DNA from: IDS-8 sp036381215
Lineage (GTDB): Bacteria; Pseudomonadota; Gammaproteobacteria; Steroidobacterales; Woeseiaceae
DNA length: 64,000 bases
NCBI GenBank assembly: GCA_036381215.1
Contig: DASVDF010000097.1
Coordinates: forward strand, 16,645-80,644
Direction of reading: 5' to 3'
A program made the position numbers and the translations under genes. Below the pieces are notes generated by a model. That model worked only from the letters and a program-made list of their open reading frames with translations, had not been told where the DNA came from and made no database searches. Below are positions 8,873-17,860 of the stretch, in pieces. Numbering within the stretch: the first letter of the stretch is position 1; each line of letters opens with the position of its first letter.

Positions 8873-9850
8873 TTACTCGCTCACGCGGAGTCGGCCCAGC
8901 AGCGCCGGTTGCAGCGGCAGGTCGCGATCCGCGACGACGTCGAAGAGGTGCGCCTTTCCGGGTTGACACTCTATGCCTTCGAGCTTGAGTCGCGTAGGTC
9001 GGCCACCTTCGAGAATGTCGGTCACGCGCAGTTCACCGCCCGGATGCAAATAGCCGAAGCGGCAGCCGAGGACCGGGCCGTCCGTGAGCGCATTCGGCGA
9101 ATCTTCCGCGCAGGCGAGGATCGCGATGCGCCCGTCGGGCGTGGCGGCGGCATCCGTGAATCCGAGCACAGAGCCGTCGATCGTGCCGAGATCGAACGGC
9201 GTGACCGCCGAAAGCCGCGGCGCCGGTCCGTGCCCGTCGAGCCAGCGTACGAAGCCGTCGAGCTCCATCGCACCGATCGCGTTCACCGGTTCTTCTGCTC
9301 CGCCGACAGCGCCGTTGCCTCGTTGGAAGAGCAGGAGCTCGTGGCCGTAGACGACGGCACCCTCGATGTTCAGCTCGGAGCCGGAGAACGCCGGCTCGGC
9401 ATGGAAGGACCGATAGAGCGCGGAGGCGTTGCGCAGCGACACCGGCTCGCGCCTCGACGCCACCACGATCTTCTCGCGTGCCGGGGTTGCGCCGGACCCG
9501 AAGGCCACGAGCCGCTCGTCCGGGAGCAGCGCGAGCGCCTCGAGATCCAGCTTGTCGTGCTTGTTGCCGATCACGTCATCGAACATGCGTCGGCTACCCG
9601 GGCCTCGCGGCAGCATCATCGATATGACCGTGCTTCCCTCGAAGTCGTATATCGCGACCGCATTGACGTCGTCCTGCACGATCACGAGCTGGCGGCCGAG
9701 CCGGCGCACGGCCGATGCGGCGCGCACGTACGCCGGAAGGTCGTGCTCGGGGCGGGCGCCATTCTCGTAGGTGAGCGGGATGAGGCCCTCGAGTGTCGCA
9801 TGCAGGGAAGGATCGAGCTTCGCCGTGATGCGCGGGTGAAGGGTGGGCAT
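8873..9850 (-). CDS. Hypothetical protein, probable beta-propeller
   Basis: 325 residues, without a signal peptide. Repeated strand-rich stretches such as LVIVQDDVNAVAIYDFEG, RLVAFGSGATPAREKIVVAS, EGAVVYGHELLLFQRGN and PDGRIAILACAEDSP suggest a propeller of the kind found in uncharacterised proteins (I associate it with DUF6929, from memory). No catalytic motif is visible. It sits alone between the preceding hypothetical gene and the acetyltransferase, all on the minus strand with gaps of 58 and 105 bases. Confidence 0.6.
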   Translation of the reverse strand: MPTLHPRITAKLDPSLHATLEGLIPLTYENGARPEHDLPAYVRAASAVRRLGRQLVIVQDDVNAVAIYDFEGSTVISMMLPRGPGSRRMFDDVIGNKHDKLDLEALALLPDERLVAFGSGATPAREKIVVASRREPVSLRNASALYRSFHAEPAFSGSELNIEGAVVYGHELLLFQRGNGAVGGAEEPVNAIGAMELDGFVRWLDGHGPAPRLSAVTPFDLGTIDGSVLGFTDAAATPDGRIAILACAEDSPNALTDGPVLGCRFGYLHPGGELRVTDILEGGRPTRLKLEGIECQPGKAHLFDVVADRDLPLQPALLGRLRVSE

Positions 9851-9955
9851 GTCGGTGCCGCTTGCTCGAATGCTCCAAGTCTCAAGGCGGACAACGCGAC
9901 TGGCAAGAGCCCTTTTCTGCCGTCCGAGGGCAAAAACAAATGGCCGCCGCGGAGG

Positions 9956-10261
9956 CTAGCGCTTCAGCACGTCCTGCCACTCTGGGTGGCGTGAAATCTG
10001 TGCCTGCGCGTACGGGCAGAGCGCCACGACGGAGCGTCCCTCCGCGCGCGCATCGAGGACGGCGCGGCGCACGAGCGCCTGCCCGATCGAGCGGCCGCGC
10101 AGCGCGTGCGGGACGAACGTGTGATCGATGATGATCGTGCTCTCGCCTGCGCGCGAGTAGGTCATCTCCGCTTCCGCGCCGTCCTGCCGGACGACATAGC
10201 GGCCCTTGCTCGGGCCTTCCTCGCGCTCGATCCGGAGATCACCCGCTTTATCCGGTGTCAT
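9956..10261 (-). CDS. Small GNAT-type N-acetyltransferase (YjdJ-like)
   Basis: 101 residues from the ATG at 10259-10261. The protein shows the short acetyltransferase layout of COG2388: a beta-hairpin (GRYVVRQDGAEAEMTYSR), the strand TIIIDHTFVPHALRGRSIGQ containing the acetyl-CoA loop R-G-R-S-I-G, and the C-terminal VVALCPYAQAQISRHPEW, whose CPYAxxxxxxHPE pattern is diagnostic. The substrate is unknown. The frame stays open upstream to 10672, but that part crosses the 208-base repeat at 10266-10473 and is not protein-like. The start codon lies 4 bases from the edge of that repeat. Confidence 0.8.
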   Translation of the reverse strand: MTPDKAGDLRIEREEGPSKGRYVVRQDGAEAEMTYSRAGESTIIIDHTFVPHALRGRSIGQALVRRAVLDARAEGRSVVALCPYAQAQISRHPEWQDVLKR

Positions 10262-10265
10262 CTGG

Positions 10266-10473
10266 TGTCCCGTTCCGTAAACAACTGCGCAATTCTGCTC
10301 GCGGATTTTCGTGCCTGGCAAGGCAATGCGGGCTTCCCAACCATCCTGAGCCCCGCTGTACCAGCGGAAGTGCCCGCGACGACGAGGAATAGCAGGGCTA
10401 TTGCGAGGAGTCGCAACGCCGCCAAACGCGAAAAGACGCAGCGGAATTGGGTAGTTATTTGCGGAACGGGACA
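10266..10473. mobile_element. 208-bp MITE-like element with 32-bp terminal inverted repeats
   Basis: The left end starts TGTCCCGTTCCG and the right end, read in reverse complement, starts with the same 12 bases. The similarity continues inward over 32 bases (27 identical by eye: 10266-10297 against 10442-10473). The interior has no transposase. No target-site duplication is obvious (flanks CTGG and TTAA). A partial third copy of the end (CGTTCCGTGAACCACTGCGC) sits at 10591-10610. It is probably a non-autonomous element; its parent family is not recognised. The remainder of 10474-10722 holds a small CGGAACG/CGTTCCG hairpin and nothing else I can name. Confidence 0.55.
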
Positions 10474-10722
10474 TTAAATCCCCTGCCTGGCGATGCGCCC
10501 GTGGATCTCGTTGACCTGCATCAGTGCCGCCGAGCCGTACCATGAAGTGCTCCAGGTCGAGCCGGAGCGGGCAAGGTACCGGAACGCCCGCGTTCCGTGA
10601 ACCACTGCGCATTCCGGTACTCCGGACGGGGATGAGTCGCGACCCTGGCCCCAAAACCGGGAATTCCGCCACAGCCTGGCGCCGCCGGCGCCTGCTAGCG
10701 TCATTCGAACGTCGCGGGAGTC

Positions 10723-11523
10723 GTGCCGGTGCAGCAGCGAATAGCGCTCATTCTCATTGCAGTGACCGGCATGGCCGGGTTGCCGAGCCGCGTGCACGCA
10801 GAGACCACCGCGCGCGTGCTCGCCATGCACCCCGCGGGCGAGTCCGTCACCCTGGCCCTGAACCAGACCTTTTACGTCCGTATCGCCTACACCACGGACG
10901 CACCCGTCAGGATCTGGGCGCGTCCTTATTACCAAGGCGTCGAGGTGCGTGCGGGCAGCAATCCGTCCCGCGTCTACACCGGCAGCGGCGAGGCCCTCGG
11001 CTGGTTCTTCCTGATGGAGCCCGGCCAGCGGGTGGACGAGATTCGTATCAGCGTCGGTGACGGCAGCCGCTCCGGCACGCGTGTGACGGCAACGCGGCCT
11101 GTGCACATTGCGTCCGGTAATGCACGCGCCACCAGCGCCGCCGAGCCGGAATGGGTCGCTGCCCTCAAGAAGGAAAACGAGCGCCTGCAACGGGAGGAGC
11201 GCGCAAAGCAGGCGAGCACGCCGCCGAGCGCGGGTGAAATGCTGTTCATGAGCGGCTTCATGCTGACCGTCGCCGCGCTCGGCATCGTGGGTATCCTCGC
11301 GCCGGTGTGGGCGCTTCGGCGGTGGCGCGGCGGCTGGCGGGTCGCGGCGGCCGTCCCCGCCGCGATGATGACGTTCGTCGTGCTGCGCATCGTGCTCGGC
11401 ACGGCCCTCGATCCGACGTCACACAACCTCTGGCCGTTCGAGATCCTGCAGGTCGGCGTGCTGTCCCTGGCCGTCATCGGCGTGCTGCTCGCGGCGCGCA
11501 AGCTGACCGGCGCACAGGCGTGA
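10723..11523 (+). CDS. Exported/membrane hypothetical protein
   Basis: 266 residues from a GTG at 10723 with a GGGAG site upstream. Residues 1-26 form a signal peptide ending near SRVHAE. The following 100 residues look like a small beta-sandwich domain (ESVTLALNQTFYVRIAYTTD, then EALGWFFLMEPGQRVDEIRI). A short charged helical linker (LKKENERLQREERAKQ, about 148-163) leads to three hydrophobic segments at roughly 173-196, 204-224 and 238-257. The topology suggests a periplasmic domain tethered to the inner membrane. The function is unknown. The stop codon overlaps the start of the next gene. Confidence 0.65.
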   Translation: MPVQQRIALILIAVTGMAGLPSRVHAETTARVLAMHPAGESVTLALNQTFYVRIAYTTDAPVRIWARPYYQGVEVRAGSNPSRVYTGSGEALGWFFLMEPGQRVDEIRISVGDGSRSGTRVTATRPVHIASGNARATSAAEPEWVAALKKENERLQREERAKQASTPPSAGEMLFMSGFMLTVAALGIVGILAPVWALRRWRGGWRVAAAVPAAMMTFVVLRIVLGTALDPTSHNLWPFEILQVGVLSLAVIGVLLAARKLTGAQA

Positions 11524-11780
11524 CTCTGCCGGCGCTCGCAAGCTCCGCTTTCCTGCTCGTGATGGGCGGCGGTGTGCTGGCCGTCGCCTGGCACGGCTAT
11601 CGCGACGGCGTGCTGCCGGCGGGTGCCAATTTTCTCCGTGGCCGCTGGATGCCGAGCCGCGACGCCAATCCCTTCGGGTTCCGCTTTTTCCTCGCGCTGT
11701 ATTTCGTCGGCGGCACGGCGTTGTGCGTGTGGGGGCTGCTCGCGCTGGTGGGGATGGCGCCGCCGTTGCGCCCGCGCTGA
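11520..11780 (+). CDS. Small two-TM membrane protein
   Basis: 86 residues starting at a GTG (11520-11522) that overlaps the stop of the preceding gene (GTGA), which indicates translational coupling. It has two hydrophobic segments, ASSAFLLVMGGGVLAVAW near the N-terminus and FFLALYFVGGTALCVWGLLA near the C-terminus, joined by a loop with DANPFGFRF. The two genes probably form a small operon. I do not recognise a family. Confidence 0.6.
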   Translation: MTLPALASSAFLLVMGGGVLAVAWHGYRDGVLPAGANFLRGRWMPSRDANPFGFRFFLALYFVGGTALCVWGLLALVGMAPPLRPR

Positions 11781-11781
11781 T

Positions 11782-12270
11782 TCACGGGATGAGCAGCGCG
11801 CCGACGAAGATCCCGAGCATCGTGAACGAGAGCGCGATCTTCGCGAGCGTGCCGAACAGCAGCCCGATCCACGTGGCGACTCCGACCTGGGTGGAGCGCC
11901 CGAGCGTCCCGCCCGAGCGGAATTCCCCGGCGAGCGCGCCGAGGAACGGCCCGAGCAAGAGGCCCGGCAGACCGAAGAACAGTCCGACGACGGTGCCGAT
12001 CGCTGCGCCCCAGAGCGCCGCGGTGCTCGCTGCCACTCGCCTGGCTCCGAGCAATCCAGCCACGAAGTCGAGCAGCATCGCGAGCACGGCGAGCACGCCG
12101 AGCAGGGCGACCGTCCACACGCCGATCTCGCTGTAATCCGCTACCCATGCGGCCAGCCACATGCCCGCGAACACCAGCGGCACGCCGGGCAGCGCGGGGA
12201 GTATCGTGCCGGCGAGCCCGACGAGGATCAGCAGGCCCGCGGCCGTGTACCACAGAATCGACGCGTCCAT
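11782..12270 (-). CDS. DUF456 integral membrane protein
   Basis: 162 residues from the ATG at 12268-12270. Almost the whole protein is hydrophobic, with about five segments and conserved glycine/proline patterns (GTILPALPGVPLVFAGMWLA, GLPGLLLGPFLGALAGE) that define DUF456. The function of the family is not established; glycine-zipper-like stretches suggest packing in the inner membrane. The frame is open far upstream on this strand, but that extension is a shadow of the TonB-receptor remnant. The gene is convergent with the small membrane gene, one base apart. Confidence 0.85.
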   Translation of the reverse strand: MDASILWYTAAGLLILVGLAGTILPALPGVPLVFAGMWLAAWVADYSEIGVWTVALLGVLAVLAMLLDFVAGLLGARRVAASTAALWGAAIGTVVGLFFGLPGLLLGPFLGALAGEFRSGGTLGRSTQVGVATWIGLLFGTLAKIALSFTMLGIFVGALLIP

Positions 12271-12288
12271 TGCCTCAGAATACCGGAC

Positions 12289-12498
12289 ATGCAACGCGAG
12301 ATCGTCGGCTATCACCGCGACGAGGAGGGGCACTGGGTCGCCCAACTCGTCTGCGGCCACAACCAGCACGTGCGGCACGACCCGCCTTGGATCAACCGGC
12401 CGTGGGTCATCACCGCCGAAGGCCGCGAGCGCGCCCTGGGCGAGAAGCTCGAATGCGTAAAATGCGACGCCGGCGCTCCCCCCGACCCGCGACCGTGA
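12289..12498 (+). CDS. DUF3565 protein
   Basis: 69 residues, ATG at 12289. The sequence begins MQREIVGYHRDEEGHWVAQL, continues CGHNQHVRHDPPWINRPWV and ends with LECVKCDAG; this is the full DUF3565 signature. The C, H and CxxC residues could bind a metal ion, although no function is known. It is divergent from the DUF456 gene with only 18 bases between start codons, so promoters must lie within or beside coding sequence. Confidence 0.85.
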   Translation: MQREIVGYHRDEEGHWVAQLVCGHNQHVRHDPPWINRPWVITAEGRERALGEKLECVKCDAGAPPDPRP

Positions 12499-12519
12499 CG
12501 CGGGCCGGCACGAGCCACC

Positions 12520-13945
12520 ACCGGTAAACAGGCGGTCCAGGTCGCCGGCGTTCGGCATCCGGTCCGCTACCTCAGGAACTACGTCGATTACCTCGGCCTC
12601 GGACAGCAGCGCACGCTGACGCTGGTGAACGGCAAACGCTTCCCGGCGGGCGTTTCTCCGACGGCCTCCGCCGGTGCGGGGCTTTCGGTCGATCTCAACA
12701 TGGTTCCCGAGAACCTCGTCGAACGGGTGGAGACGATCGCCATCGGCGGTGCGCCCATCTACGGCTCTGACGCGATTTCCGGCACGGTCAACATCATCCT
12801 GCGGGACGACTTCGAAGGTTTCGAGGTCTTCGGATCCGCCGGCGCCTCGCCCGAATTCTCGGATGCGAACCGGACACGGCTGGGCGCCACGTGGGGCACG
12901 AACTTCGCCGACGACCGGGGCAACATCACGCTCTCGGCACAGTACTCGACGGCGGACGGGCTGAAGAAAACGGATCGCCCCGGCACGGCCACCGGCGTGC
13001 GTTTCGAGGCGCCGGCCGACCCCGACTCGCCATTCGCGCTCGACATCTTCAACGACCTCAAGGTGGCGGTCGACAACGTGCGGCCGTATCCGCTGCTCTT
13101 CGGCGACCTGTTCTTCTTCAACATTTTCGGCAACGGCGTCCCGCTCGACGTCAACGATCCGAGCTCGCCCCTCACGCAGTTCGATGCCGACGGCAATTTG
13201 CTCCCGTTCACGCCGGGCGGCGGCACCGCCTCCGTCATCTTCAAGGACGGCGGCGACGGTTTGGCCCTGTCCGCATTCACGAACCTGTACAACGACATCG
13301 ACCGCTACAACACGACGGCCTTCGTGCACTACGACCTCACCGATTCGCTCCGGGTCAATGCCGAAGCCTGGTTCTCGCGAACAAAAGCCACGGAGGTCGT
13401 CAACCAGCCGGTCTTCAACTCGACCGCGTTCGGCGGATTGCCGGCAGACGGCTGGGGCCACGTCAACTCCGGGCCCGTTCCGGTGCTGATCGGCAATCCG
13501 TTCCTGCCGGAGGCGAGGCGGGCGACGATCCTGGCCGCGATGAACGCGCTGCAGGACGGGAACGGCGACGGCGCCGCGGACCCGACGATCGACACCGACG
13601 GTGACGGCGTGGCGGATGCCGTCGGCTTCTGGCGCGGCGGACCGCTGATCGGCGTGGTCGGCGACCTGCCCAACCACACGCGACGGGACACGGTCCGCGG
13701 TGTGCTCGGGCTGGAAGGCGACCTCGACCTGCGCGGGCGCGAGTACACCTGGGAAGCCTACGTGACTTATGGCCGCACCCGGGCCGAGGATTCGTCGCTC
13801 GACATCATCCAGCCAGCTCAACATCGACAACCTGCTCGATAGGGACATGCCGTACCCGGCCGCGGCGGACCCGCTGGGCGAGACGACCTATTTCTCGGGA
13901 GTGATGGGTCGTTACGCGACCTTCACGGCGCGCGCCCGTTTCTGA
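12520..13945 (+). pseudogene. TonB-dependent receptor, N-truncated and internally deleted
   Basis: The frame through 12520-13842 encodes the plug and first barrel strands of a TonB-dependent outer-membrane receptor: GLGQQRTLTLVNGKRF, VERVETIAIGGAPIYGSDAI, SGTVNIILRDDFEG. There is no signal peptide or TonB box upstream. After SSLDIIQ (about 13810) the frame breaks; a different frame then gives QLNIDNLLDRDMPYP and ends GRYATFTARARF-stop at 13943-13945, the standard receptor C-terminus. A central barrel section of several hundred residues is therefore missing with a frameshift at the junction. The DG-rich stretch near 13550-13620 resembles calcium-binding insertions of this receptor class. Confidence 0.75.
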
Positions 13946-14152
13946 CGGCGGAGGGGGGGCCGCTGTCGCTCACGCGACTGACGCTGCGGGGCATCCGTGC
14001 CCCAGGGAAGCTTTGCGGGTTGTGCAGAGTTCCTGATCCCTCATAACCGGAAATCTCCTGCTCATAACCAAAAAATCCGGCAGCGAAGCAATCTCGACGC
14101 AACCGCTCCGGTCTTTCGAGCATCCAATCCATGAACTCGGAAGGAGGACGAC

Positions 14153-14641
14153 ATGCTCATCGCCCTGCGCGTCATACTGCTGGCGCTCTTCGTTGCCGCT
14201 CCGCTCGGGCAGCAGGACACCCGGGCCGCCCTCGAACGCCTGGCGGATCGCTACCAACAGGACCCGCAGCTGATTCCGGTCACCTTCGGCGTGCGGATCG
14301 ATGGCTCCGACTGGACCGTGACCGCGACGCCGGCCGACGCGGCCGAGGGCGCGCGCGTCACCGTGACGCGTGGTGCGCCCGACGTGCCGACCTTCGTCTA
14401 CGTGACGGACCGCGCGACCTTCGCGCGCCTGGTTTCCGGCGGCGTGCATGCGCTGACGGCGCTGTCGTGGACGGATTCCCGGGAGCCGGCGCGGCTGCAT
14501 CTCCAGGCTGTGAACGGTTGGGACATGGGCGCGGACGGGCGCGCCGCTTTCCTGTCCGTGAGCTCGCATTTCTTCCCGACCGGCTTGCCCGAGCCGCTCG
14601 CGCCGCCGCAGCCCCTCGTGCCAGCCCGCGAGAGCGCCTGA
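14153..14641 (+). CDS. Exported hypothetical protein
   Basis: 162 residues from an ATG preceded by a strong AAGGAGG site. Residues 1-18 (MLIALRVILLALFVAAPL) look like a signal peptide. The rest is an alternating strand pattern (IPVTFGVRIDGSDWTVTATP, DVPTFVYVTDRATFARLVSG) that faintly recalls SCP2-like lipid-binding proteins, in which a GxxWxVxxxP strand is followed by a TDxxTFxxLVSG helix. That resemblance is weak. The 207 bases before it show nothing I recognise. Confidence 0.6.
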   Translation: MLIALRVILLALFVAAPLGQQDTRAALERLADRYQQDPQLIPVTFGVRIDGSDWTVTATPADAAEGARVTVTRGAPDVPTFVYVTDRATFARLVSGGVHALTALSWTDSREPARLHLQAVNGWDMGADGRAAFLSVSSHFFPTGLPEPLAPPQPLVPARESA

Positions 14642-14796
14642 CCCCCTTACGCCTCCAGCCCGCCCGCGGCCGCCCCCCCTCAGCCCGCCGGCAGTCGGCA
14701 GTCGGCCCGATGCCTGCGGCTGCCCGAAAGGCTGGCTTCCTCCGGGGATGATGGCCATTACAATGCGCGTACGGCAGCGGAACGGGTCGTCGCGCA

Positions 14797-16494
14797 GTGT
14801 GGATCGTGGATCGCCGGACCTGGAAATCGTTCTCGTCGGCGGGCCTGCTGCTCGGCACTCTCTTTGCCGCCTTTTCCCTGACCCCCAGCCTCCTGCCGCG
14901 CTCCGCCCTGATGCAGGGCATCGTGGCGGGCCTGTCCTTGAGCGCGGGGTACGCGATCGGTGCGTCGCTCGGCTGGCTCTGGCGCTATCTCGAGCTGCCG
15001 GTGCTGCCGGCGCGCGCGGCGCGCATCGCGCGGATCGCGGCCGGGGGCGTGTGCGTGGTCGTCGGGCTGGTGTTTCTCTCGCAGTCCGCCGGGTGGCAGG
15101 ACTCCATCCGCGCTCTCATGGCTATGCCGCCGGTCGAGGAGACGCGGCCGTTCACGATCGCCCTGGTTGCGCTGTCGCTGTTCGCCGGGCTGCTGCTGCT
15201 CGCGAGACTTTTCCGACTGACGTACCGCCTGATCACCGACCGGCTGCCGCGTTTCGTCCCGCCCCGCGTGTCGCGGCTGGTCGGGCTGGTAGCGGCGGCC
15301 GTGCTGTTCTGGTCCGTCATCGACGGCGTGCTGTTCCGCTATTTCCTGCACGCTATCGACCAGTCGTTCCAGCAGCTCGACGCCCTGGTCGAGCCGGAAG
15401 CCGAGGCGCCACGCAACGCGGCCGTGACCGGTAGCGCAGAGTCGCTCGTGCCGTGGGAGACGCTCGGGCGCCAGGGCCGCCTGTTCGTGTCGTCGGGCCC
15501 GAGCGCAGCCGATCTCGAAGCGTTCTTCGGCGCACCCGCGCCGCAGCCGATACGGGTGTACGTGGGGCTCAACTCCGCCGACTCGGTCGAAGAGCGCGTG
15601 CGGCTGGCGCTCGCCGAGTTGCAGCGAGTGCGGGCATTCGAGCGCTCGGTGCTCGTCCTGATCACGCCGACCGGCACCGGCTGGATCGACCCGGGCGCGA
15701 TGGACACCGTCGAATACCTGCATCGCGGCGACATCGCCAGCGCCGCCGTCCAGTACTCTTACCTCGCCAGTGCAATCTCGCTCGTCGTCGAGCCGGAGAA
15801 CGGGGCGGAAACCGCGCAGGCGCTGTTCAACGCCGTCTATGGACACTGGAGCTCGCTGCCGCACGACCGGCGCCCGCGCCTGTACCTGTATGGCTTGAGC
15901 CTTGGCGCGCTCAATTCCGACCGCTCGTTCGATCTCTACGACGTCATCGGCGACCCGTTCGATGGCGCGCTGTGGAGCGGGCCGCCGTACCGCAGTGAAA
16001 CCTGGCGCGCGGCGACGAGGAAGCGCGTACCCGGATCGCCCGCGTGGCTGCCGCGCTTCCGCGACGGCAGCGTCATCCGGTTCACCGACCAGCACGCGCG
16101 GCTGGATGACGGGGACGGGCCGTGGGGACCGCTGCGCATCGCGTTCCTCCAGTACGCCACCGACCCGGTGACGTTCTTCGATCCGAGCCTCGCATGGCGC
16201 AGGCCGGCGTGGCTCGCGTCGCCGCGCGGCCCGGACGTGACGCCGGCGCTGCGCTGGATTCCCGTGGTCACGATGCTGCAGGTCGTCGCGGACATGCGCG
16301 CGGGCGACATCACGCCGACGGGCCACGGCCACAACTTCGCGCCGGACGATTACATCGAGGCCTGGATCGCCCTGACCGAGCCTCCGGGCTGGACGCCCGA
16401 AGCCACCCGGCGCCTCAAGGTCCTGTTCGCCGGCCCGCCTCCCCGGCACCCGTCACGCGGGCGACCCGGAGCAGCGGTACAAGGAACTCCCTAA
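14797..16494 (+). CDS. Membrane-anchored alpha/beta hydrolase (DUF2319 type)
   Basis: 565 residues. The first ~185 carry four or five hydrophobic segments (for example GLLLGTLFAAFSLTPSLLP, the segment after RIARIAAGG, and VGLVAAAVLFWSVIDGVLFR). The C-terminal half is a hydrolase domain with the nucleophile motif GLSLGAL, Ser368, and DITPTGHGHNFAPDDYIEAW near the end, which likely supplies the histidine. This combination is the Abhydrolase_9/DUF2319 family; its substrate is unknown. The GTG at 14797 is used because the membrane segments begin just after it; no good ribosome binding site is seen. Confidence 0.8.
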   Translation: MWIVDRRTWKSFSSAGLLLGTLFAAFSLTPSLLPRSALMQGIVAGLSLSAGYAIGASLGWLWRYLELPVLPARAARIARIAAGGVCVVVGLVFLSQSAGWQDSIRALMAMPPVEETRPFTIALVALSLFAGLLLLARLFRLTYRLITDRLPRFVPPRVSRLVGLVAAAVLFWSVIDGVLFRYFLHAIDQSFQQLDALVEPEAEAPRNAAVTGSAESLVPWETLGRQGRLFVSSGPSAADLEAFFGAPAPQPIRVYVGLNSADSVEERVRLALAELQRVRAFERSVLVLITPTGTGWIDPGAMDTVEYLHRGDIASAAVQYSYLASAISLVVEPENGAETAQALFNAVYGHWSSLPHDRRPRLYLYGLSLGALNSDRSFDLYDVIGDPFDGALWSGPPYRSETWRAATRKRVPGSPAWLPRFRDGSVIRFTDQHARLDDGDGPWGPLRIAFLQYATDPVTFFDPSLAWRRPAWLASPRGPDVTPALRWIPVVTMLQVVADMRAGDITPTGHGHNFAPDDYIEAWIALTEPPGWTPEATRRLKVLFAGPPPRHPSRGRPGAAVQGTP

Positions 16495-16934
16495 CCCGCC
16501 GCGCCGCGCCGCGCCCTCGCCAGCGCCGAGCGGATCAGCTCACGGATGCCGAACCAGCCCCAGTAGATGCGGTGGTGCCGGATCAGCCCGTCGGCGAGGT
16601 CCATGACCTCCGTGATGTCGATCTGGTCGCCGCCGGGAGCCTCCCGCGGGTACTCCCACACGAGACGCCGGCCGTCGTACAGGAACCGGCCGGGCTCACG
16701 CTGCCAGCGCACCAGCTCGTTCGGGCGGCGGCGGCCGCCTTCCTCGAAAAACTCCCGCAGCGCGGCGTGCCCGCGCAGCACGCCGGTGTCGGTCGGGAAG
16801 ATCGCGGTGATGACGGGGGTTTCCAGGGTGGCATCGGCCGCGTACAGGGACAGGAGCCCGTCCACGTCGAACTTGCGCGCGTACCGGTCCCACAGGCGCC
16901 AGATGCGCTCGCCGTCGGACGAAAATTCGCTCAT
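16491..16934 (-). CDS. NTF2-like (SnoaL-type) protein
   Basis: 147 residues from the ATG at 16932-16934. The pattern of an N-terminal helix (RIWRLWDRYARKFDVDGLLS), LYAADATLETPV, then strands ending IRHHRIYWGWFG is the cone-shaped NTF2/SnoaL fold, a common scaffold for small-molecule binding or isomerase-type enzymes. The substrate is unknown. Its start overlaps the stop of the NIPSNAP-type gene upstream (ATGA), so the two are translationally coupled. The stop is adjacent to that of the convergent membrane hydrolase. Confidence 0.75.
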   Translation of the reverse strand: MSEFSSDGERIWRLWDRYARKFDVDGLLSLYAADATLETPVITAIFPTDTGVLRGHAALREFFEEGGRRRPNELVRWQREPGRFLYDGRRLVWEYPREAPGGDQIDITEVMDLADGLIRHHRIYWGWFGIRELIRSALARARRGAAG

Positions 16935-17671
16935 GGCTCGATCCTCCAGCGCAGCCGTGAGCGCGGGGTCGGATCCATGAGCACGAGCTCCGGCTTCCTG
17001 CGCAGCAGCCCCGCATCGCCGAGCACGGTCGCGAGCTTTGCGGCGCGCGGCACGAGCTCGCGGGCGACGATGTCGTCGCTCTCCGCAATCCCGAGCCATA
17101 CCGCGTACGGCCCGTCTTCGCGCACCGGGAGCTGGGGAAAGTTGTTCGGCTCATCCAGGGTCGCGAGCAGCCCGGCCTGGCGGACGCCGGGGCGGCGATA
17201 CGCGAGGAATTCCCTGCGCGCGCGCTCGGCGAACGCCTCCGCGGCCTTCTTGCGGAGTGCGAATACGTGCAGCACGAGCACGCCGGCTGCGCCCGCACTT
17301 TCGCTGACCGGATCGACGGCCGGCAACGCCGGGACCGGATCGCCGTGCAAAGGCTCGAGGAGCAGCACGTTGTCCGAATCGAGCAGGAGCTCGTTCATCG
17401 TGCTCCGGTGCTCCTTCCACAACGGGCCGAAATAGAACTCGGCGTTGATGCGCGCGCGCGCGTCCATGTCGCGGAATCCGCGCAGCCACGTGAACCACGT
17501 GGCGTTGCCGCGCTCGAAACCCTGCCCCAGCGCGAGCGCCCCGAGCTGCTGGAACGCCTCCGGGAAATAACTCTCGAAATAGCGCGCGAAGCGTTCGCGC
17601 TCGCCGTCGCGGATCGCATAGCGGCGCAGCTCGACGACCTCGAACGGCGGAAGGTGACTCACGGATTGCAT
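16931..17671 (-). CDS. NIPSNAP-family protein
   Basis: 246 residues. It contains two ferredoxin-like halves typical of NIPSNAP: VVELRRYAIRDGERERFARY in the first, with GNATWFTWLRGFRDMDARAR, and VLVLHVFALRKKAAEAFAER in the second. Family members are thought to bind small hydrophobic compounds, and some act in oxygenase or isomerase steps; the role here is unknown. It is the first gene of a two-gene unit with the NTF2-like gene at 16491. Confidence 0.8.
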   Translation of the reverse strand: MQSVSHLPPFEVVELRRYAIRDGERERFARYFESYFPEAFQQLGALALGQGFERGNATWFTWLRGFRDMDARARINAEFYFGPLWKEHRSTMNELLLDSDNVLLLEPLHGDPVPALPAVDPVSESAGAAGVLVLHVFALRKKAAEAFAERARREFLAYRRPGVRQAGLLATLDEPNNFPQLPVREDGPYAVWLGIAESDDIVARELVPRAAKLATVLGDAGLLRRKPELVLMDPTPRSRLRWRIEP

Positions 17672-17860
17672 CGGCCCTGCCCATCGAAAAGGGCGGCAGG
17701 CTAACGCCGAAACAGGTCAGTTCCTGCCCTCATTTCCGGATGTCTCGCGAAAGCCGGGGTGGCTTTCTGCAGCGAATCGCGCAGGCGGGCGATGTAATCC
17801 TGCGGGAACCGCCAGCGGATGCCGTCCGTGTCGTGCACGAGACCGCGACGACCGCAGGCC
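17672..17860 (-). other. Intergenic segment with an unidentified open C-terminus
   Basis: Between the NIPSNAP-family start and the DUF1348 stop, the minus strand has an open stretch reading DTDGIRWRFPQDYIARLRDS and ending HPEMRAGTDLFRR with a stop at 17701. It has no start codon of its own and is cut on its upstream side by the palindrome at 17861-17885. It looks like the decayed end of a gene, but I cannot name the family. Confidence 0.3.

Noticed and set aside
11782..13848. 688-codon minus-strand frame that includes DUF456 at its end
   Set aside because: Only the last 162 codons are a real gene; the upstream 1.5 kb is antisense to the TonB-receptor remnant and DUF3565 gene.
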